64,000 nucleotides of DNA from Varroa destructor (taxonomy: Eukaryota > Arthropoda > Arachnida > Mesostigmata > Varroidae), in NCBI RefSeq assembly GCF_002443255.2, contig NW_019211456.1, positions 24,359,061 to 24,423,060 of the forward strand, given 5' to 3'. The position numbers and the translations under genes were made by a program. The number at the start of each line of letters is the position of its first letter. Position 1 is the first letter of the stretch. Positions 23,199 through 36,093 of this stretch are shown here, piece by piece. The notes beneath the pieces are model-generated. The model saw only the letters and a list, made by a program, of their open reading frames with translations, was not told where the DNA came from and ran no database searches.

Positions 23199-24458
23199 AT
23201 CCCTTCTCACGCCTTCTGCTAATGATACAGTTAGCTTGACGTTACTGAAACTTGATAAACAATTGATATTTATGCAGCGTAATTGAGCACAATAGTTTAT
23301 AAGAAGTAAGCGTAAACTCTACCTGATAAAACAAGTCTTTACAGTTACTGTTGCGGTACAATAGTTGTGCGTGTCAAAAAGATTTACTAGCTATCCGTGT
23401 CTTTGATAGCATAGTTAGCGTATCTTAGGCCGATTCAGCACTTACAATGTAAAGCGTGTAAGAAGGTTCCTCGTTACCTGGTAAATTAAAATGTAACTTC
23501 TTCCAAAATACTGCATTTTATCCAACAACACACAATTTGTCTTAATTTTCAAATCTTAGCGATACAGGCTATGAAAGTGGTGTCTGTGAGATGAAAGATT
23601 GGCATCGAACGAATTTAAAAGAAACGTTTGAGCACAGTTATTAGAAACATTCGTTTATCCCATATCTATATAGTTTGCAAGGCGGTCTTTATAAGCTTCC
23701 CAGACTTTAGCGGAAAGGCTGGCAGACCTTTTTCAATAAAATTTTGTTGCAGAGACGGTCCTAAAATGATACCTGAATATTTGAGTGAGCGCTAAAACCA
23801 TGTAATGCTCTCTAATGACTGACAAAGTTTTAGTCGCCTGCGGCATTTCGCTGTTAACATGGCCACCTGGCACCACGTGCATGACTTGTATGCACACTTA
23901 CGAGCATAGCTCCTTGTTTGAAGTTCTTCTAGGATAGCATCTGCTGTGGCTAAGCACATTGACAGCTTTAGATCGACATAGATATAGACGCTTTTCCATA
24001 GGAAAGGACGAGTAGTAGATTATCAAAGACGTTCTATAAGGAAAATGGAAGTTCTAGGGAACGTAATTGCGAGCAGAATTGTGAAAGCTCGTTAGGGTTC
24101 TATTGGTTTCGAGTAGCCCGAAAACAGTATCAATCTTGTACCTCGTAACAAGCCACCTCCATATGCTCCATGGTTCCTACCATTTAACTCGGTACGAAGT
24201 GATTACACTGATCAGTACTTGCAAAAGCAGTACGACAGATTATTTGATTGACCTAAAACTGACGAACAGCTAGGGCTGATCGCAAAAGGGCAAAGGTGAA
24301 CGAAGCAGTGTAAAATGCACATTTTACAAATTCGACAGGCTCTCCTAGCGGTCGCAAGCACTCATTGACTGATTCTAGAAGTAGTGTGTAATTTTTGCTA
24401 CTGCCTGCACTTTTCGATGGTAAAGTCATAATATAGATAGGTTGTTAATTTCCTGCAG

Positions 24459-24629
24459 ATGTCAACGGTTACTCCTTGTGTTATATCTCTTGATGTTGTG
24501 TTTGGATTTTGCATTTCTTCAACGGGAATCAGCTCCTTAGCTCCGCGCAAACATATCGGCAATGAATCTGTCATGAGTTACCCTACAATTACTTACTACA
24601 GAAAATGTTCCGAACGCAAGATAATATGA
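24459..24629 (+). CDS. Small ORF, 56 residues, unknown
   Basis: An ATG lies immediately after an acceptor-like TTTCCTGCAG. The frame has 56 codons with a hydrophobic N-terminal part (CVISLDVVFGFCISSTG at about residues 7-23) and a basic C-terminus (YYRKCSERKII). It could be a signal-anchored microprotein or a chance frame; nothing else supports it. Confidence 0.18.
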   Translation: MSTVTPCVISLDVVFGFCISSTGISSLAPRKHIGNESVMSYPTITYYRKCSERKII

Positions 24630-25881
24630 AAAGAGTCTTAATTCGAACAATGTTTAAGTGTTTCACATCTTTGCAGTTCTAAGTTACCATGTATCTTAAG
24701 TTTTTCTTCAATTGTTGGTAATGTTTTCACTGAACCTTTCTAAATACGGAAGCTGCAAAGTCATTGGAACATGACGCCGATACGCTGAGGAAGCGGAGGT
24801 CACAAACTAATGTTTAGTGTCAATTCACTCGTTTAGGCGGCTCTTCTTTTGAGGAAATATGACAGTGCTTGTTTTAGTTTTGATGCTTCGTTTGTCTGCA
24901 TGCTCTACGAATAAAAAGGATAGTTTATCAACACGATGAGAAGCTGGTTTTATGTCAGACGTTCATTTGCTTTTGGTGATTATTTAGATCGCTTTTCTCC
25001 ACCTGCTGATGTGATGAATGCCCTCCATCTTTATACTCACGTGGGCGCTAACCGATAACAATAGGATTTCGAATGTTAAGTATTTCAAACGGCATTATTT
25101 ACAAAAACAGGTTTAGGGGTAAGTCGGTTACGAATTCGAAAGAGTCGCGCAGGGGTGTGGGGCAACACAGCTATTCTAATAAACGAAACAACAGTAGCGT
25201 CAGTTTTACCTCGAGGGAAGAGTGAGCGGAACCCAAAAATTGGCAACTTTGTTGCTGTGTCCTATGTATTTAGGTGGAACTAGAGCCCATAACAAGGCGT
25301 GCTAACAAAGTGTGAACTCTATTGTTCTACATATAAACTACAACTAAATGTTCATGTGCAAGTTTGGGTTTCCACTTGGGCAATTATAACCTGAAATGTC
25401 ATTGCTCTAACAGCGGGTGACGAATTTGTAACGTTTTGCAATTCGGACTGACTGCGCGTGCCTGTAATAGAACGCTTCTTTTAGGAAAAGAACATCTCGA
25501 AACATTACTACCCCTATGTGTACACTATATACGAGATATCGGTATTTATATCGATGTCAACCTAACAAAAAAAACAACTGGTTAAACAAGATATCAGTAT
25601 GAAAACCATATCATATAGATAATTTGACTTTTTCGTGCTCTTCTTTCTATTTGCACGTGTTTGATTATGAGATTTCAGCATCTTCGCGGTTACACGCTCG
25701 AAGTGTGATGAATCTATGCCTTTATTCTGTATCGTGCGCCCAAATCCTCTTGCAGAGCGATATCTCTTTCTGTGATATAATAGGAAAGAAGGAGTGCAGC
25801 TCATACGTCAAATGCGCTGATCTAAGTGATATGTCTTTGTAAACATGAATCATGAAAGGTAGTAATAGTATTGTTTTATAG
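24630..25881. other. Non-coding stretch
   Basis: No supported gene. Both strands are open around 25562-25842, as chance would allow. Confidence 0.45.
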
Positions 25882-26071
25882 AGCGAATTACCTAATTAAC
25901 TTCGGCTCATCTCCTAATCCCTGCGCCTCAAAACACAGAACTTTTGTTATTAAATACCTAGGCGCCGATTATTTTGCCAATTTAAAAGTATTTCAAGTAA
26001 TAGAGGCAACGGAACTTAAAGTAGCTAATGTTGCATTCGCTTATCTCACACGATGTTTTACACTCGCTTAA
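25882..26071 (+). CDS. Candidate exon, 63 residues, unknown
   Basis: After a T-rich acceptor (TATTGTTTTATAG) the frame opens in phase 2 and runs 63 codons to a TAA. It reads ANYLINFGSSPNPCASKH, then a segment with KVFQVIEATELKVANVAFAY that looks like an amphipathic or beta-rich stretch. No donor is evident, so it would be a last exon. No family is recognised. Confidence 0.22.
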
Positions 26072-29000
26072 AGCTTTGGTATCATTAGAAGTATTCGTTT
26101 TGGACTCAACGAACGCTAAACAAAAATACCACTAATCGGGTCCACTGTTTAGAACAACGATTTGTCTATAAAAGCAAGAAGAATATTTCGTTTAATTTCC
26201 TAAGGCTGTATCTCCGTAATATCATCATCTGTTTTCAACGATGAAGTAACTAATCTAAAATAATTGAAACGCCTAAGCAAACGAATAACATGACATGGAT
26301 TCGTTGTAAGAGCCATTAATGATTTGAGGAGAGCACGACCCCATACGATGAGGTTCACCTATTGTCTCCTGTTCGAATTTTTGCCTCCGAAGGGTCAAAT
26401 ACGACACAGAATAGGAAGTTCTGTCTTCGCTCTCTACGCTACGATTGCAGGCCTTTTTCTTCGGGGTTAGAATCAAGTTATGGCTTTAGACAGTGGCAAA
26501 AACATTGCCCCATTGATACTCACGATCGTCTCGCAACGAAGACCAACAGCTGGCGAAACAAGCCTCATAGATGTGTTGCGTGTACGCGGAAACTGAGACC
26601 ATTAGTGAAATGTGCTTTACTAGCCTTCAACATAGCGTTATTGGACTGAACCGGGTCTGATGCATATTGCTTTGAGCCATTTTTAAAGAAAACTATTAGA
26701 TGAGCCCATGTCCCCTACTCTTAGCTGTTCCTTATACGCGGAACCAATCTGCAGGTTGTCCTAGGAGCCTACTGAAATGGGCGAAAAGTTGATGTCACAA
26801 ATGTAATTTCTGTCTTCGTTTAATATAAGGAAGAATGGGGCCATATGGGACAGGAGCTACATAGGTCACTCCATTACTTCGATCAAGGAAACACACACTT
26901 TGATATTTAATACGATAAAACTTTCAAATTTTCTCAGATGCACATAGGTTAGAAATTGTGTGTTACTGAGTTTCCTTTCTTTAAAAGCTGAGATTAAATT
27001 TAACTTAAAAGTCCATTGAACTTCTGTTATGCGATAAATAAGCAAAGCAACCAACTCTTTTTTTATTATAGTTGTACATGTCCTAGGTCTACATGCTCAA
27101 AAGCACACTGAAGGTAAACCATATTTTCTAAAAATCATTTAGTGTATATGTAAAGTGGGATGCCGTCGAACCTAATTTAATAGCGATATTAAAAAAATAG
27201 GTGGCGTTAGAATACAATACAGTTTAATAGAAATACGTATATATGTCGTTTACCATATATCGTTGCTTTCAATGACATGTGGACCATTTTGAAAAGACAT
27301 TGATGACTTTACTGGCACAATGCATCGTACGACAAAAACACGCTGTCGACACAGGCATCACATTGACGATTACCATAATCATAGATTAAAATTTACCGTG
27401 GATAATTATTTTTACAAAACGATGCAAAGTGTTCAGTTCGGTCATGTCGGTTTTAGAGAACTATGCGCGAATTGTTACTGCCCCTTTTCTTTTCTTGAAA
27501 AAAATAAAATTTGTCGATGCGCCAGTACTCGGGCCATTAAAAACCCAGCTTCATACTGTGTAGTAGAACCTAAATGATTATAACGTAGCGAACGTAGATT
27601 ATTATGAAGTATCAGCTTCCCTTAACTTAGTCCTTCTTAGTCTCCTAGAAAGAACGGCATTTTCCTTTTTTGTTTTGTTGAATGATTAACTTCTTCGTGC
27701 TAAATCATTAGTGGCCCATAATGGGCCCCGTATATGGGTTTACAATATACGTATCTTAGATCGATTGACAGTCTTTTATGAAAAAAATGTATATAAATCT
27801 TGTTTCTCGTGGCATCGGTTGTTTTCAGGGACAACCCTAGATAGATTTCGGTCTGCGGAGATCTTCTTTCCCCTTAGGGTCTCGACTAGAAAACTAGCTT
27901 GGAAAAAATGTAAAGCAAACCAAAAAGCTTTTCAACGGTATATAACACTTGACTATAAGCTAGAGACAAAATCTCTAGAAATTAGAAAATTAGCAAAAAT
28001 CACCACTCCCTTCGAAACAATCTAATACATGTGAATCTCAATAGCCAAAGGATTATATATATATATATATAAATAGTACAGCAAAAGCAATCAGCTCTTG
28101 TTGGCCTTTGTTTTGTTTGATTTTCGTTGTTGAACATCGTTTGGATGAAAGTATTATGCACTCTCCATTTTTCTAGGTATGCTGAGACAGTGATACTTTT
28201 GACCAAGAAATTAGTATCTTTTAGACGCTCCTTTTAAGCATTATTATTATTCCGTATAAACTTGCGTTCATACACAACTTGGTAACAAATTAAATGCGCA
28301 TGATCACTGAAACTTATCTTACGTTCATAAGATTAGATCCAACAGACAGATTTTAGGCACTGTTAAACTTTTGTTGAAAACATGTTTTTCAAGGATCTCA
28401 GGAGCAGAGATAATCACGTATAGAGTATTATAGCGAAAAATGTACAGCACAACCAAAAGTGGTTGAAAGTATCTTCCTAAAAACATTTTCCTCCCATAAG
28501 CGGACTTTCACATCATTACACAGTATAGAAACCTCTTTGCAGGGTAAACCTTTGTAGTTTTATACAATACTTATATATATTATTAACACAACATATGTAT
28601 TTATCAGTAACGTTTATGAAATAGCTTACAAATTTAAGCCGTTGACAAGTTTACTTTAACTTTCTATGTGCATCCTATAGTGTGCTCGCAGGATAAGCTC
28701 AAATGTGAACTTTCTTTTCGCGTGACTTTGAACTTTGAAGCTGAACATATTTCTAGCCAAAGACCAACTAGGCTTTAAGCAATTAATTTAAAATACATTT
28801 TGGGCAAATATTGTTTTTCATTAAATTAGTGTTTATTAAAGCCAGTGTATTAGATAGCGACCGTTACATATAATGAAATTTGCCCTAAAGCTGAAAAGAC
28901 CTGAAAGAGCAGATATTCAACAGGTCTTAATTTTTCCAGTTGTTTTATATGAGCCATAAATCAGTCTGGGTTAAACGGTAAACGGGACTACACGTTTCAA

Positions 29001-30183
29001 AGACTTTTTGGCGTTGCTCAGATACGCGCCATAGCCATCGCCCAAACTGTCAAAGCCACAATAACAGAGTTTGATGATAATAATTAGTGATGAGTTGGAG
29101 AGCAGATTCGGTGAGGGAAATGTAGCCAGACAGAGTTCTATATCATATGAAGGAAAACAGTGACAAAGAAAAAAGTGCCTAAAATTCCATGCGCTAACTG
29201 CGTTCGTCCTTAATTATTTTACGAGTATTACAAAACGGCAGTTCGGGGCTCTGTGGTCTAAAAACAAATTGCCTCCTGATGAGAAACTGTCCTTTAGATG
29301 GGACCGGACTGGGTATAGAATGACTGGTTATCCGTCCTATTTCAGAATAGACAGGCCGAACCACCGTAATTCGTCGAGTCATTTACCCACTCGAACAACA
29401 ACCGATCGATGCCAGACCTCCAGTCTACACTGGATTTCGCCAGACTGCTACAAACGACATCTTCTGTACACTGACGGAAATACTATCATCCATAAGCTGA
29501 CCTATTTTGATAACACAAGAACACCAGTGACGCTGGATCGCTTATTGAAAATAAGGGAAGTCAAGTGAATCGCTTACTCAATAGTATGTTTCTGACGAGA
29601 AAAACTATTTAGGTTAGCAAAATCATTATACGAAATCGTTTATTACTAGAACAGGGAATGGAGTGTCTCAGAAAGCCTTGTAGGACCTACCATGTGCATA
29701 TATTTGTCTAAATTACGCGCGTATTTATACCCCAAAAAAAACGTTGCATTGTCAAACAATAAGAAGACTATTAAGATGAGATCGAGAAGAAAATCCTCCC
29801 GCTTAGGTTTTGTAAAACATTTTTATTAAGCTTGCCTAACATGGCGATCGCCAGTTTGGTCTGGCCCATGTCAACCTTGATAAAAGAAGTACGCGTTTCG
29901 AGTATTCTCTAACCGTACAAATTTAAATACTTTAGACGACGTTTTATTGTATTTACCTGGCAGATAAGTACGTCTCATTGAATTTCTAAATCCTTCTCAT
30001 ACACATATATTTTCACGAAGCAAGAATTACAAATAAGCACGAACTTAGCGCCATTATCGAAGAACTACTTTCCCGTATACCAATTAACCTAACGCGGGGC
30101 AAAGACAGAGGTTTTATACCTCTTGATTGAAGTGATATGGCTTAAAAGTGATTAGTCAAATTGAACGATGATTACCTGCAACA
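26072..30183. other. Mostly non-coding stretch
   Basis: No supported gene. There are open frames at 26362-26649, 27320-27577 (plus, with a cysteine group LCANCYCPF and ICRCAS), 27711-28025 and 29269-29568, none with splice or start evidence. A short (TA)n tract lies at 28053-28071. Confidence 0.45.
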
Positions 30184-30207
30184 AAGGGATCTCAATTTAG
30201 ATCCCTT
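30184..30207. repeat. Perfect 9-bp hairpin
   Basis: Arms AAGGGATCT / AGATCCCTT flank the 6-base loop CAATTT. It is isolated and non-coding. Confidence 0.7.
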
Positions 30208-30511
30208 CGTGATTGGCAGAAAAACTCCACCGCACGGTAAAACATAGAAAACTCCGTAAATGTCATGTTTCGAAGAAGTGACTAATAGATGCGGAAACTG
30301 GTTAGTCGTGACTGCGCTCTCGATTCTTTCGAGCCACATTGATTGCCATATTTTAACTATGACTAACGTTGACGCTTGTTTCAAGTAGAACATGCTTTTC
30401 AACGACGTCCATCAACGCTAACTCTAGGAAGCCTATTTCTGCCACCAGTGTTTCCGTAAACATGAAAGGTTGATAAACGGCGCACAACAGTGAAGGCTCA
30501 AAAAATGCTAT

Positions 30512-30541
30512 ACGAGCAAATATATTCATTTATTTGCTCGT
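30512..30541. repeat. Perfect 11-bp hairpin
   Basis: Arms ACGAGCAAATA / TATTTGCTCGT flank the 8-base loop TATTCATT. It lies in a gene-free stretch. Confidence 0.75.
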
Positions 30542-32419
30542 GTACCATTTTAAAGAAAGAAATCAGGTAAATCACAAGCTTTTTTTTTGTACCCGGGAAA
30601 CTAACCTACTGAAGCCCGATTGTTCAGCTCTCGATTTGGGTTGATAAGCTTATTGTTGCGCCTGACATCAGAATTTCGACCCGACATCATTTATTGACCG
30701 GTACATTAACTTAAAGGTAGATAACTTCGATAAAACTAAGTTAATTCTCATTCAGCTCGAGCGCAATGGCTTCCCACACGGTAACGTCGCTCAGTTATCT
30801 TTGCGCATTCACTGAACGATGGACACTAGACAGGCGTTAGTTCAACTCGAAGTGGCTGAGGTGAATCATCTACTGCGAACATTTCTCGACGCGAATAATA
30901 CTTCACTGATGTCCATGTCCCTTGGGGGTAATAATAGTGCTTGTATGTTGTAATAGTATTGTCTGAAATAGCTTCATTATCATTCGGTCATTGTTGACGT
31001 TACTTAACATAACGCTGGAGTCGTAGTGTGAAAGAACGCTATTTCGTATCCCCGGAAGTCCGTTCCATCCCATGGTCGTTTGTCTGAGCATTTGATTCTG
31101 GTATTATTTGTCTGTCTACCTAATGGTCAAAGATGATGAAAAAGAAATTCTATATAGTACGAAATTCTCCTTTCGTATCGTGCCCATAGAAGCGGTTGAT
31201 CTAATACAAACGAAGAGTACCAAACGGGTGAGGCTACATAGAACAAGAGCTATAGAAGCGGGTCTAATCTGAAGTAAAGCCAGAAATCTGGGCCAGAAAT
31301 TTCGTTATGGCGCTTTACGTTACCGATTTTTTCCTTTGACTAAATGTAAAAAAGCGAAGCTATATAGTATTTTTTTCGAATTTTTTTACTTTTTATCACA
31401 GTTACATCTTCAATGCCAAACTAAAAACTGATGAGTTAAGTTTTATAAAGGTCACTCGTTGGATCGATTAAATGGACCACAGTGAGATGGGGCTATATGA
31501 ATTAGTACTATTTCATTTCTGCTTATATGGCAGAAAACGAAACTAGATCGTCCCGTGATTATAGCTTACCGCAATGGGAACATATATATATATGTATACA
31601 TGTAAACTATCATACAGTCGTTTTATGTTTAGCTCCAAGATTGTTTTCAAGCGAAATTGACGTATATGTTCTCATAGAGCACCGTTGATTAGTATTTATA
31701 TGATTCAAGAGCTTTATCCTGTTGATCAGTCCAAACGAATGTATTGCTAATTACCGTTAAAAGTATATAAACATTATTATAGTAGTATTTTACGAAGACA
31801 TTCAAAATCCGTTAAGTCTGACTAAGGATATAAGAGCGGTATCTGGCTGCTGAACTCACTCTAATAGGCTTTTGTGCACTGGATCCTTTGTGGTCCGTAC
31901 AGCCTCACTTGTGGTCTCTATGATCCCACCTGTGCCCATACAAACCCATTAAGTGGGGCTATATGAGTTAACGAGCTAGCTTCCCCCAATTGATTATCTC
32001 TCAAAAATTAACGTACTATTGCTCCTCCATTGTATGTTGACGTAATTTTCCTACCCCTGTGGCAGCGGTTTCTCAACAACAGTATTTCGTATATTTTGCC
32101 CCATATACCCCCGCTCCCCTACATGTGAACGGAATGTATTCATTGGTAATATTCGCTTACTGTATGAAACACAACGGCACAGGAAGTGCATAGCAACAGA
32201 TATTCTTCTCATTCTGTAGGAAATTAAAACTAAAATAATAGTAGGCATATATCGTCACATAAATCCTGTGTGATTTTTACATAGTCGTATATACATCATC
32301 CGAGTGCCAAGTATATGCAATATTATTAAACTAACTAGAGACCTGGTATGATGATTTGAATGCCCTAAATACTGTTCGTAAGTTCATGCTTCCTTCGTGA
32401 TGGTACAATGATGACTTAC
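30542..32419. other. Non-coding stretch with low-copy direct repeats
   Basis: No supported gene. TGGGGCTATATGAATTA (about 31485) and TGGGGCTATATGAGTTA (about 31954) are near-identical 17-base copies. ATAGAAGCGG followed by a TCTAAT-containing stretch occurs twice near 31190 and 31252. At 31884-31945 there are about three degenerate 20-base units based on TTGTGGTC. A 7-bp hairpin TACGAAA / TTTCGTA is near 31158-31177. Confidence 0.5.
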
Positions 32420-32449
32420 AAGTCGAGTAGGCAAACGTCTACTCGACTT
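32420..32449. repeat. Perfect 11-bp hairpin
   Basis: Arms AAGTCGAGTAG / CTACTCGACTT flank the 8-base loop GCAAACGT. It lies about 90 bases before a larger AT hairpin. Confidence 0.75.
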
Positions 32450-32537
32450 AAGGACACGTGGTGCTATATGTTTAGCGTAGATATATTTCGCTTTGTAATG
32501 AGAGGCAGCCACCTGGATCAATGCTAAAATAAGGCAG

Positions 32538-32602
32538 TACCGAACATATATTTATTAATATTAACTAAATTTAATATTAATAAAATATATGTATATTCGG
32601 TA
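32538..32602. repeat. Long imperfect hairpin, about 27-bp arms
   Basis: The segment starts TACCGAA and ends TTCGGTA. Its arms pair through TATTAATATTAA / TTAATATTAATA next to a short CTAAAT-type loop, with two small bulges (extra TATA and T on the right arm). It resembles a miniature inverted-repeat element or a precursor-like RNA fold. No target-site duplication is clear at its edges. Confidence 0.65.
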
Positions 32603-33205
32603 TTAACAAGTGTTATGTACTATACATGCTATTTATAATATAGCACGCATTCTGCCGCGCAGTTTGGCACCTGCGGCTGAAAAAAGCGAATAAAGCGGTC
32701 CTTCTACTGTGAGCTAAAGAGCAGATAAAACGGTAAACAGCCTGAACTGAAAGTGTCTGGCAAAGATTCTATGCCTAGAAGGTATTGAAGGTACTCGACG
32801 GTTGTTGCATGCCAAGTAGGAAAACCTCATGGTGACAAGTTATGCGTCTCTGAAGCACCTTTATGCTATTAATTAGTACAATCCTTTCTTTTTGTTAATT
32901 TCTTGCCTGGTTTATTGTTATTAAATCATTAAAACAACCCTTGTTCATTCCATTGATATACATGTAATAAAACTTAAATGTGCATTGGTAGACTATGTAC
33001 ATGTAAAATGTGCAATGTTACACATATATAGAAGCGTTGTGGCCACCACAGGAAAAAAAATACGCAAGCATTCCAACAGGTCACTTGAACTCGGTTCTGC
33101 GCACCTATGTGTTCTTCTTGCTGGTGCTAAACAGGGTCTTACCAAGTCTGTTCATCCATAACTATTATAATTTGTCTACATGTTTTATTCAAACTAGATG
33201 TTAAC
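32603..33205. other. Non-coding stretch
   Basis: It holds a 6-bp hairpin TGCTAT / ATAGCA near 32627-32646 and an open frame at 33010-33204 with no supporting evidence. Confidence 0.45.
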
Positions 33206-33403
33206 ATGATTTTTCACGTATCACTGTGGTTCGCTCCAGACGAGGCTGTATTGAAGCAGTTAAAAAAATTCGCACAGGATGCCTTTGGTCATCAGCACTT
33301 TTTTAATCCATATAGTACCACAACGGTAGCTAAATATTCACCGCGTCTGCAAGAAAAGCGTAACAGAGCCTCGTGGACTTTATTAATAAATATTTATTCT
33401 TAG
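33206..33403 (+). CDS. Small ORF, 65 residues, tail to tail with the minus-strand membrane gene
   Basis: An ATG at 33206 opens 65 codons (MIFHVSLWFAPDEAVLKQLK, then KFAQDAFGHQHFFNPYS). The middle looks like an amphipathic helix. A T-rich acceptor (TTTTATTCAAACTAG) lies 8 bases upstream, so it may be a last exon. The end of the frame overlaps an AATAAA/TTTATT cluster at 33379-33398 that could also serve as a poly-A signal for the minus-strand gene at 33.8 kb. The function is unknown. Confidence 0.25.
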   Translation: MIFHVSLWFAPDEAVLKQLKKFAQDAFGHQHFFNPYSTTTVAKYSPRLQEKRNRASWTLLINIYS

Positions 33404-33809
33404 AGAATCTTTGGATACCAGCATCACTTATCGTGGTCTTAAATTAAGAAATTACCCTAAGCAGGATAATTTGTAATCATAAGCTCAATAGTGATCTGCA
33501 AAAGAATCTAACTAAAGACGTCTTCCGGTTATAACTATGAATACTGTAACAAGAATATATTCCGCCTTCAGTAGCGATTATCTGATAACTGTGTTCCTGG
33601 GTTGTTGGGTGGTGAAGCTCGATATGTATGTACATTCTCGTAAGGGGTCATGGGCCATGACGATATCGTTTCGATACGGCGGAAGCCATCAGAGTAATTC
33701 TTCCTGGAAAAATATTTCAACTCGTACTTTTTGTCCGACACTGTCAAATGCGGACCGCTTCACAAAACTGAATGACAATGTCCTTAAATGCATCATTATC
33801 GCTCGACAT

Positions 33810-36093
33810 CTAACTTGTCGGGAGACAGCCTCGCCTAAATCGCGCCACACTGAACAGTTGATTGTCGCCTTGTCGATAGATGGCGCTATTTTGGGCATAA
33901 TCGACAAGGTTCGCGATCCGAACATCAACAGCTTCATACTCAGTAACTGCTGGCGTAATGTTTGGGACGTTTCCGGGCGTCAGATAGATGGCGCAAAGCT
34001 CGACACAGCGTTCTTCGTCAAGAAGCCGACAGGGTCTTTGACTGTCTAGACGAACCAAGTTGATTACCTGTTCGGCCGTCGGAGGAAATTGTTCACTCAC
34101 GATAATTACGGTTGAACCTAATTTTACTGTGTACCGCAGTGGTACTTTTAGCTTTAGCCGAGGATCACTTGTTGTACTCTGTAAGCTCTTTGACCCTACC
34201 TGTAATATAAGACAGTGCGACAAGCTTATACGATGTTCAGGTGTTGACAACACGCAAATCAAGGCCGTCAGCTAATAGCATACTTTTCTAATCTAATAGA
34301 TCGTTTTTCGGCTTCAAATAGATAAATATCTAAAATCAGGAGCATATAATATGAAATGAAGACAAATGTGGCCCTGTAGCTGCGCGATAGAGATCTTCTC
34401 TAGAACGAACAATTAAAAGCTAAATTCGTTGACCATATGAAACCTGTTCGCACTCTACAAGTGAGAGCGTTTTTTGCCCCTACTTATCACCCTATAGCTA
34501 CTTTGCCTTCATAAACAAAAGCCCATAAGGATTGTTTACACTTTTCTACGACTTTTTCCTCGTGCTCTCATGAATTGCAGCGAAATACGGACGTTTACCG
34601 CACGTAAATCCTACAGCTCATTGGAAATGCCTCACACGTTAAAAGCACAGTCGAAGTTATAGACAAACGTCCTCCTATTGACTGCAGTAGCGTTAAACCA
34701 TTGCAAGGTTTGACTAAATTTCCGACGTACGCATATATTTCCCATATGTTTTCAGTTTGGGCATGTCATATGCGGTTCTTGTTTAAAACAATTGGAACAT
34801 TGGAGGTGTCTACAGGATTCATCTTCAATCACTTTAACTCTAAGCTTGTTTAGAATATAACGGTTCGAAAAACTGAAGTAGAAATGAACGCATATATATA
34901 TATATATCTGTAACAGGCCTATTAACTTAAGGCCTGCTGCTGCTCTCTCAAGAGGACGTCTACTATGATACACAAGCGAAATATTTGATGCAAATGTGTA
35001 CAGAATAATTATTTTAGTGGTCGAGTGTTGTCACTCTACCATTCCCACCTTGCTAATGCGGATATCGGAGTAGATTTTAGTATCGATCAATTCACGGAGG
35101 GTCTTATTCAAATAGCTGACCACGTTATCCGCACGTTCCTTGTTGTCGTCCGCGTACACGACGATTACTTCAAAGTGCTTTCGGTTCGGTACACGCTCGA
35201 CCGGTCGCGTTGGGTTTATTATTAGCACCTCGTCAGTCTGATTATATATGATGCTAGTAACTTCCGACGGGCTGCTATAGCCGTACCTGAAAAACCATCA
35301 GCAGCCTCTTAAATTTTTTTGAATAGAAAATATGAGGTTATATTCGACGACCAATCTATCTAAATCAGTTATGTGGGAACGCTGCCCCCTGCTGAGTAAC
35401 CTCTTAGTACTGGGACACGCCGCTGCTCGCAAACCTCATTTATAACTGACATAATTTGAAAAATGTATTTGCATATGGCTAAGGTTCAACTTCAGATCCT
35501 TATCATACTGCTATTATAATAGATTTCGATCAGAAGTAATGGTGGTTTTCTTTAGGTACAAATGAAATTTGTTGGACGCGGCTAAGCTTATATGGCTAAC
35601 ATAAATGAACCGAATATACCCAAGTGGCTAAGTGTCATGTTCGGCCCCTTACTTCAATACTTCATGTGTTGTTCAGGTCAAGAGGCTTGTTCCAAACAGA
35701 AGGAACGCTTCCAACCGATTCGGAATTTAAATAGAAATTACAGAAAATAGTATCTACTTCTGCTATCTGTCACAATACCAGTATGTACTCGCAAGTCAAG
35801 TGCTGGAGAGAACTATATCAGTGGGCCCTTAGCTCAATACTCCCGAACAATTTTATCTGTACTCTTAAAACCACTGTACCTAACTTCAAGATACTGTTGA
35901 AGTTTTGTATATTGGCAATTGCAGCATTGCGCGACAAACCAACGTACCAAATAACGCAAAGCGCAAGAAGTATGGCAGCTAAGGTGATGGTGCCCACGAC
36001 TATGGCGAAGGCCAGTTGGAAGACGGACACTTGACGGTGCCGTGTCGCGGGCGTCAACTCGTAGTGAATTTCTCGCGGTTGTCTATACCCCAT
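33810..36093 (-). CDS. Type II single-pass membrane glycoprotein, 257 residues, family unknown
   Basis: Three minus-strand exons join in frame: 36093-35948 (ends phase 2 at a GTACGT donor), 35286-35049 (acceptor TTTTTCAG; donor AAG/GTGGGA, phase 0) and 34199-33810 (acceptor TATATTACAG, stop TAG). The ATG has an ideal context (CAAAATGG). Residues 1-20 are hydrophilic and net basic, residues 25-48 form one clear membrane helix (VGTITLAAILLALCVIW), and there is no cleavable signal, so a type II orientation with an extracellular C-terminus is inferred. The ectodomain has three N-glycosylation sequons (N64QT, N109KT, N208IT) and four cysteines (185, 193, 197, 253), enough for two disulphides. A second possible donor nine bases on (ATG/GTAGAG) would insert three residues. 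An acceptor-like CAG just before the ATG suggests a 5' non-coding exon upstream. Candidate poly-A signals are at 33379-33398. I recognise no domain; a receptor, adhesion or enzyme-anchoring role cannot be separated. Confidence 0.8.

Larger units (their letters stand above)
21950..24458. other. Non-coding stretch
   Basis: No supported gene. An A19 tract lies at 22059-22077. At 23161-23198 there is a two-copy tandem repeat with the core CTATGTAGAGT. The rest is AT-rich without features I can name. Confidence 0.5.

Noticed and set aside
33537..34049. 170-codon plus-strand open frame
   Set aside because: It lies opposite the last exon of the minus-strand membrane protein, whose splice sites and codon pattern are convincing; the plus frame is its shadow.
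35049..35286. YADD motif, which resembles the catalytic motif of reverse transcriptases
   Set aside because: It lies in the ectodomain of a phase-consistent three-exon gene with a membrane helix upstream, and none of the other reverse transcriptase blocks is present.
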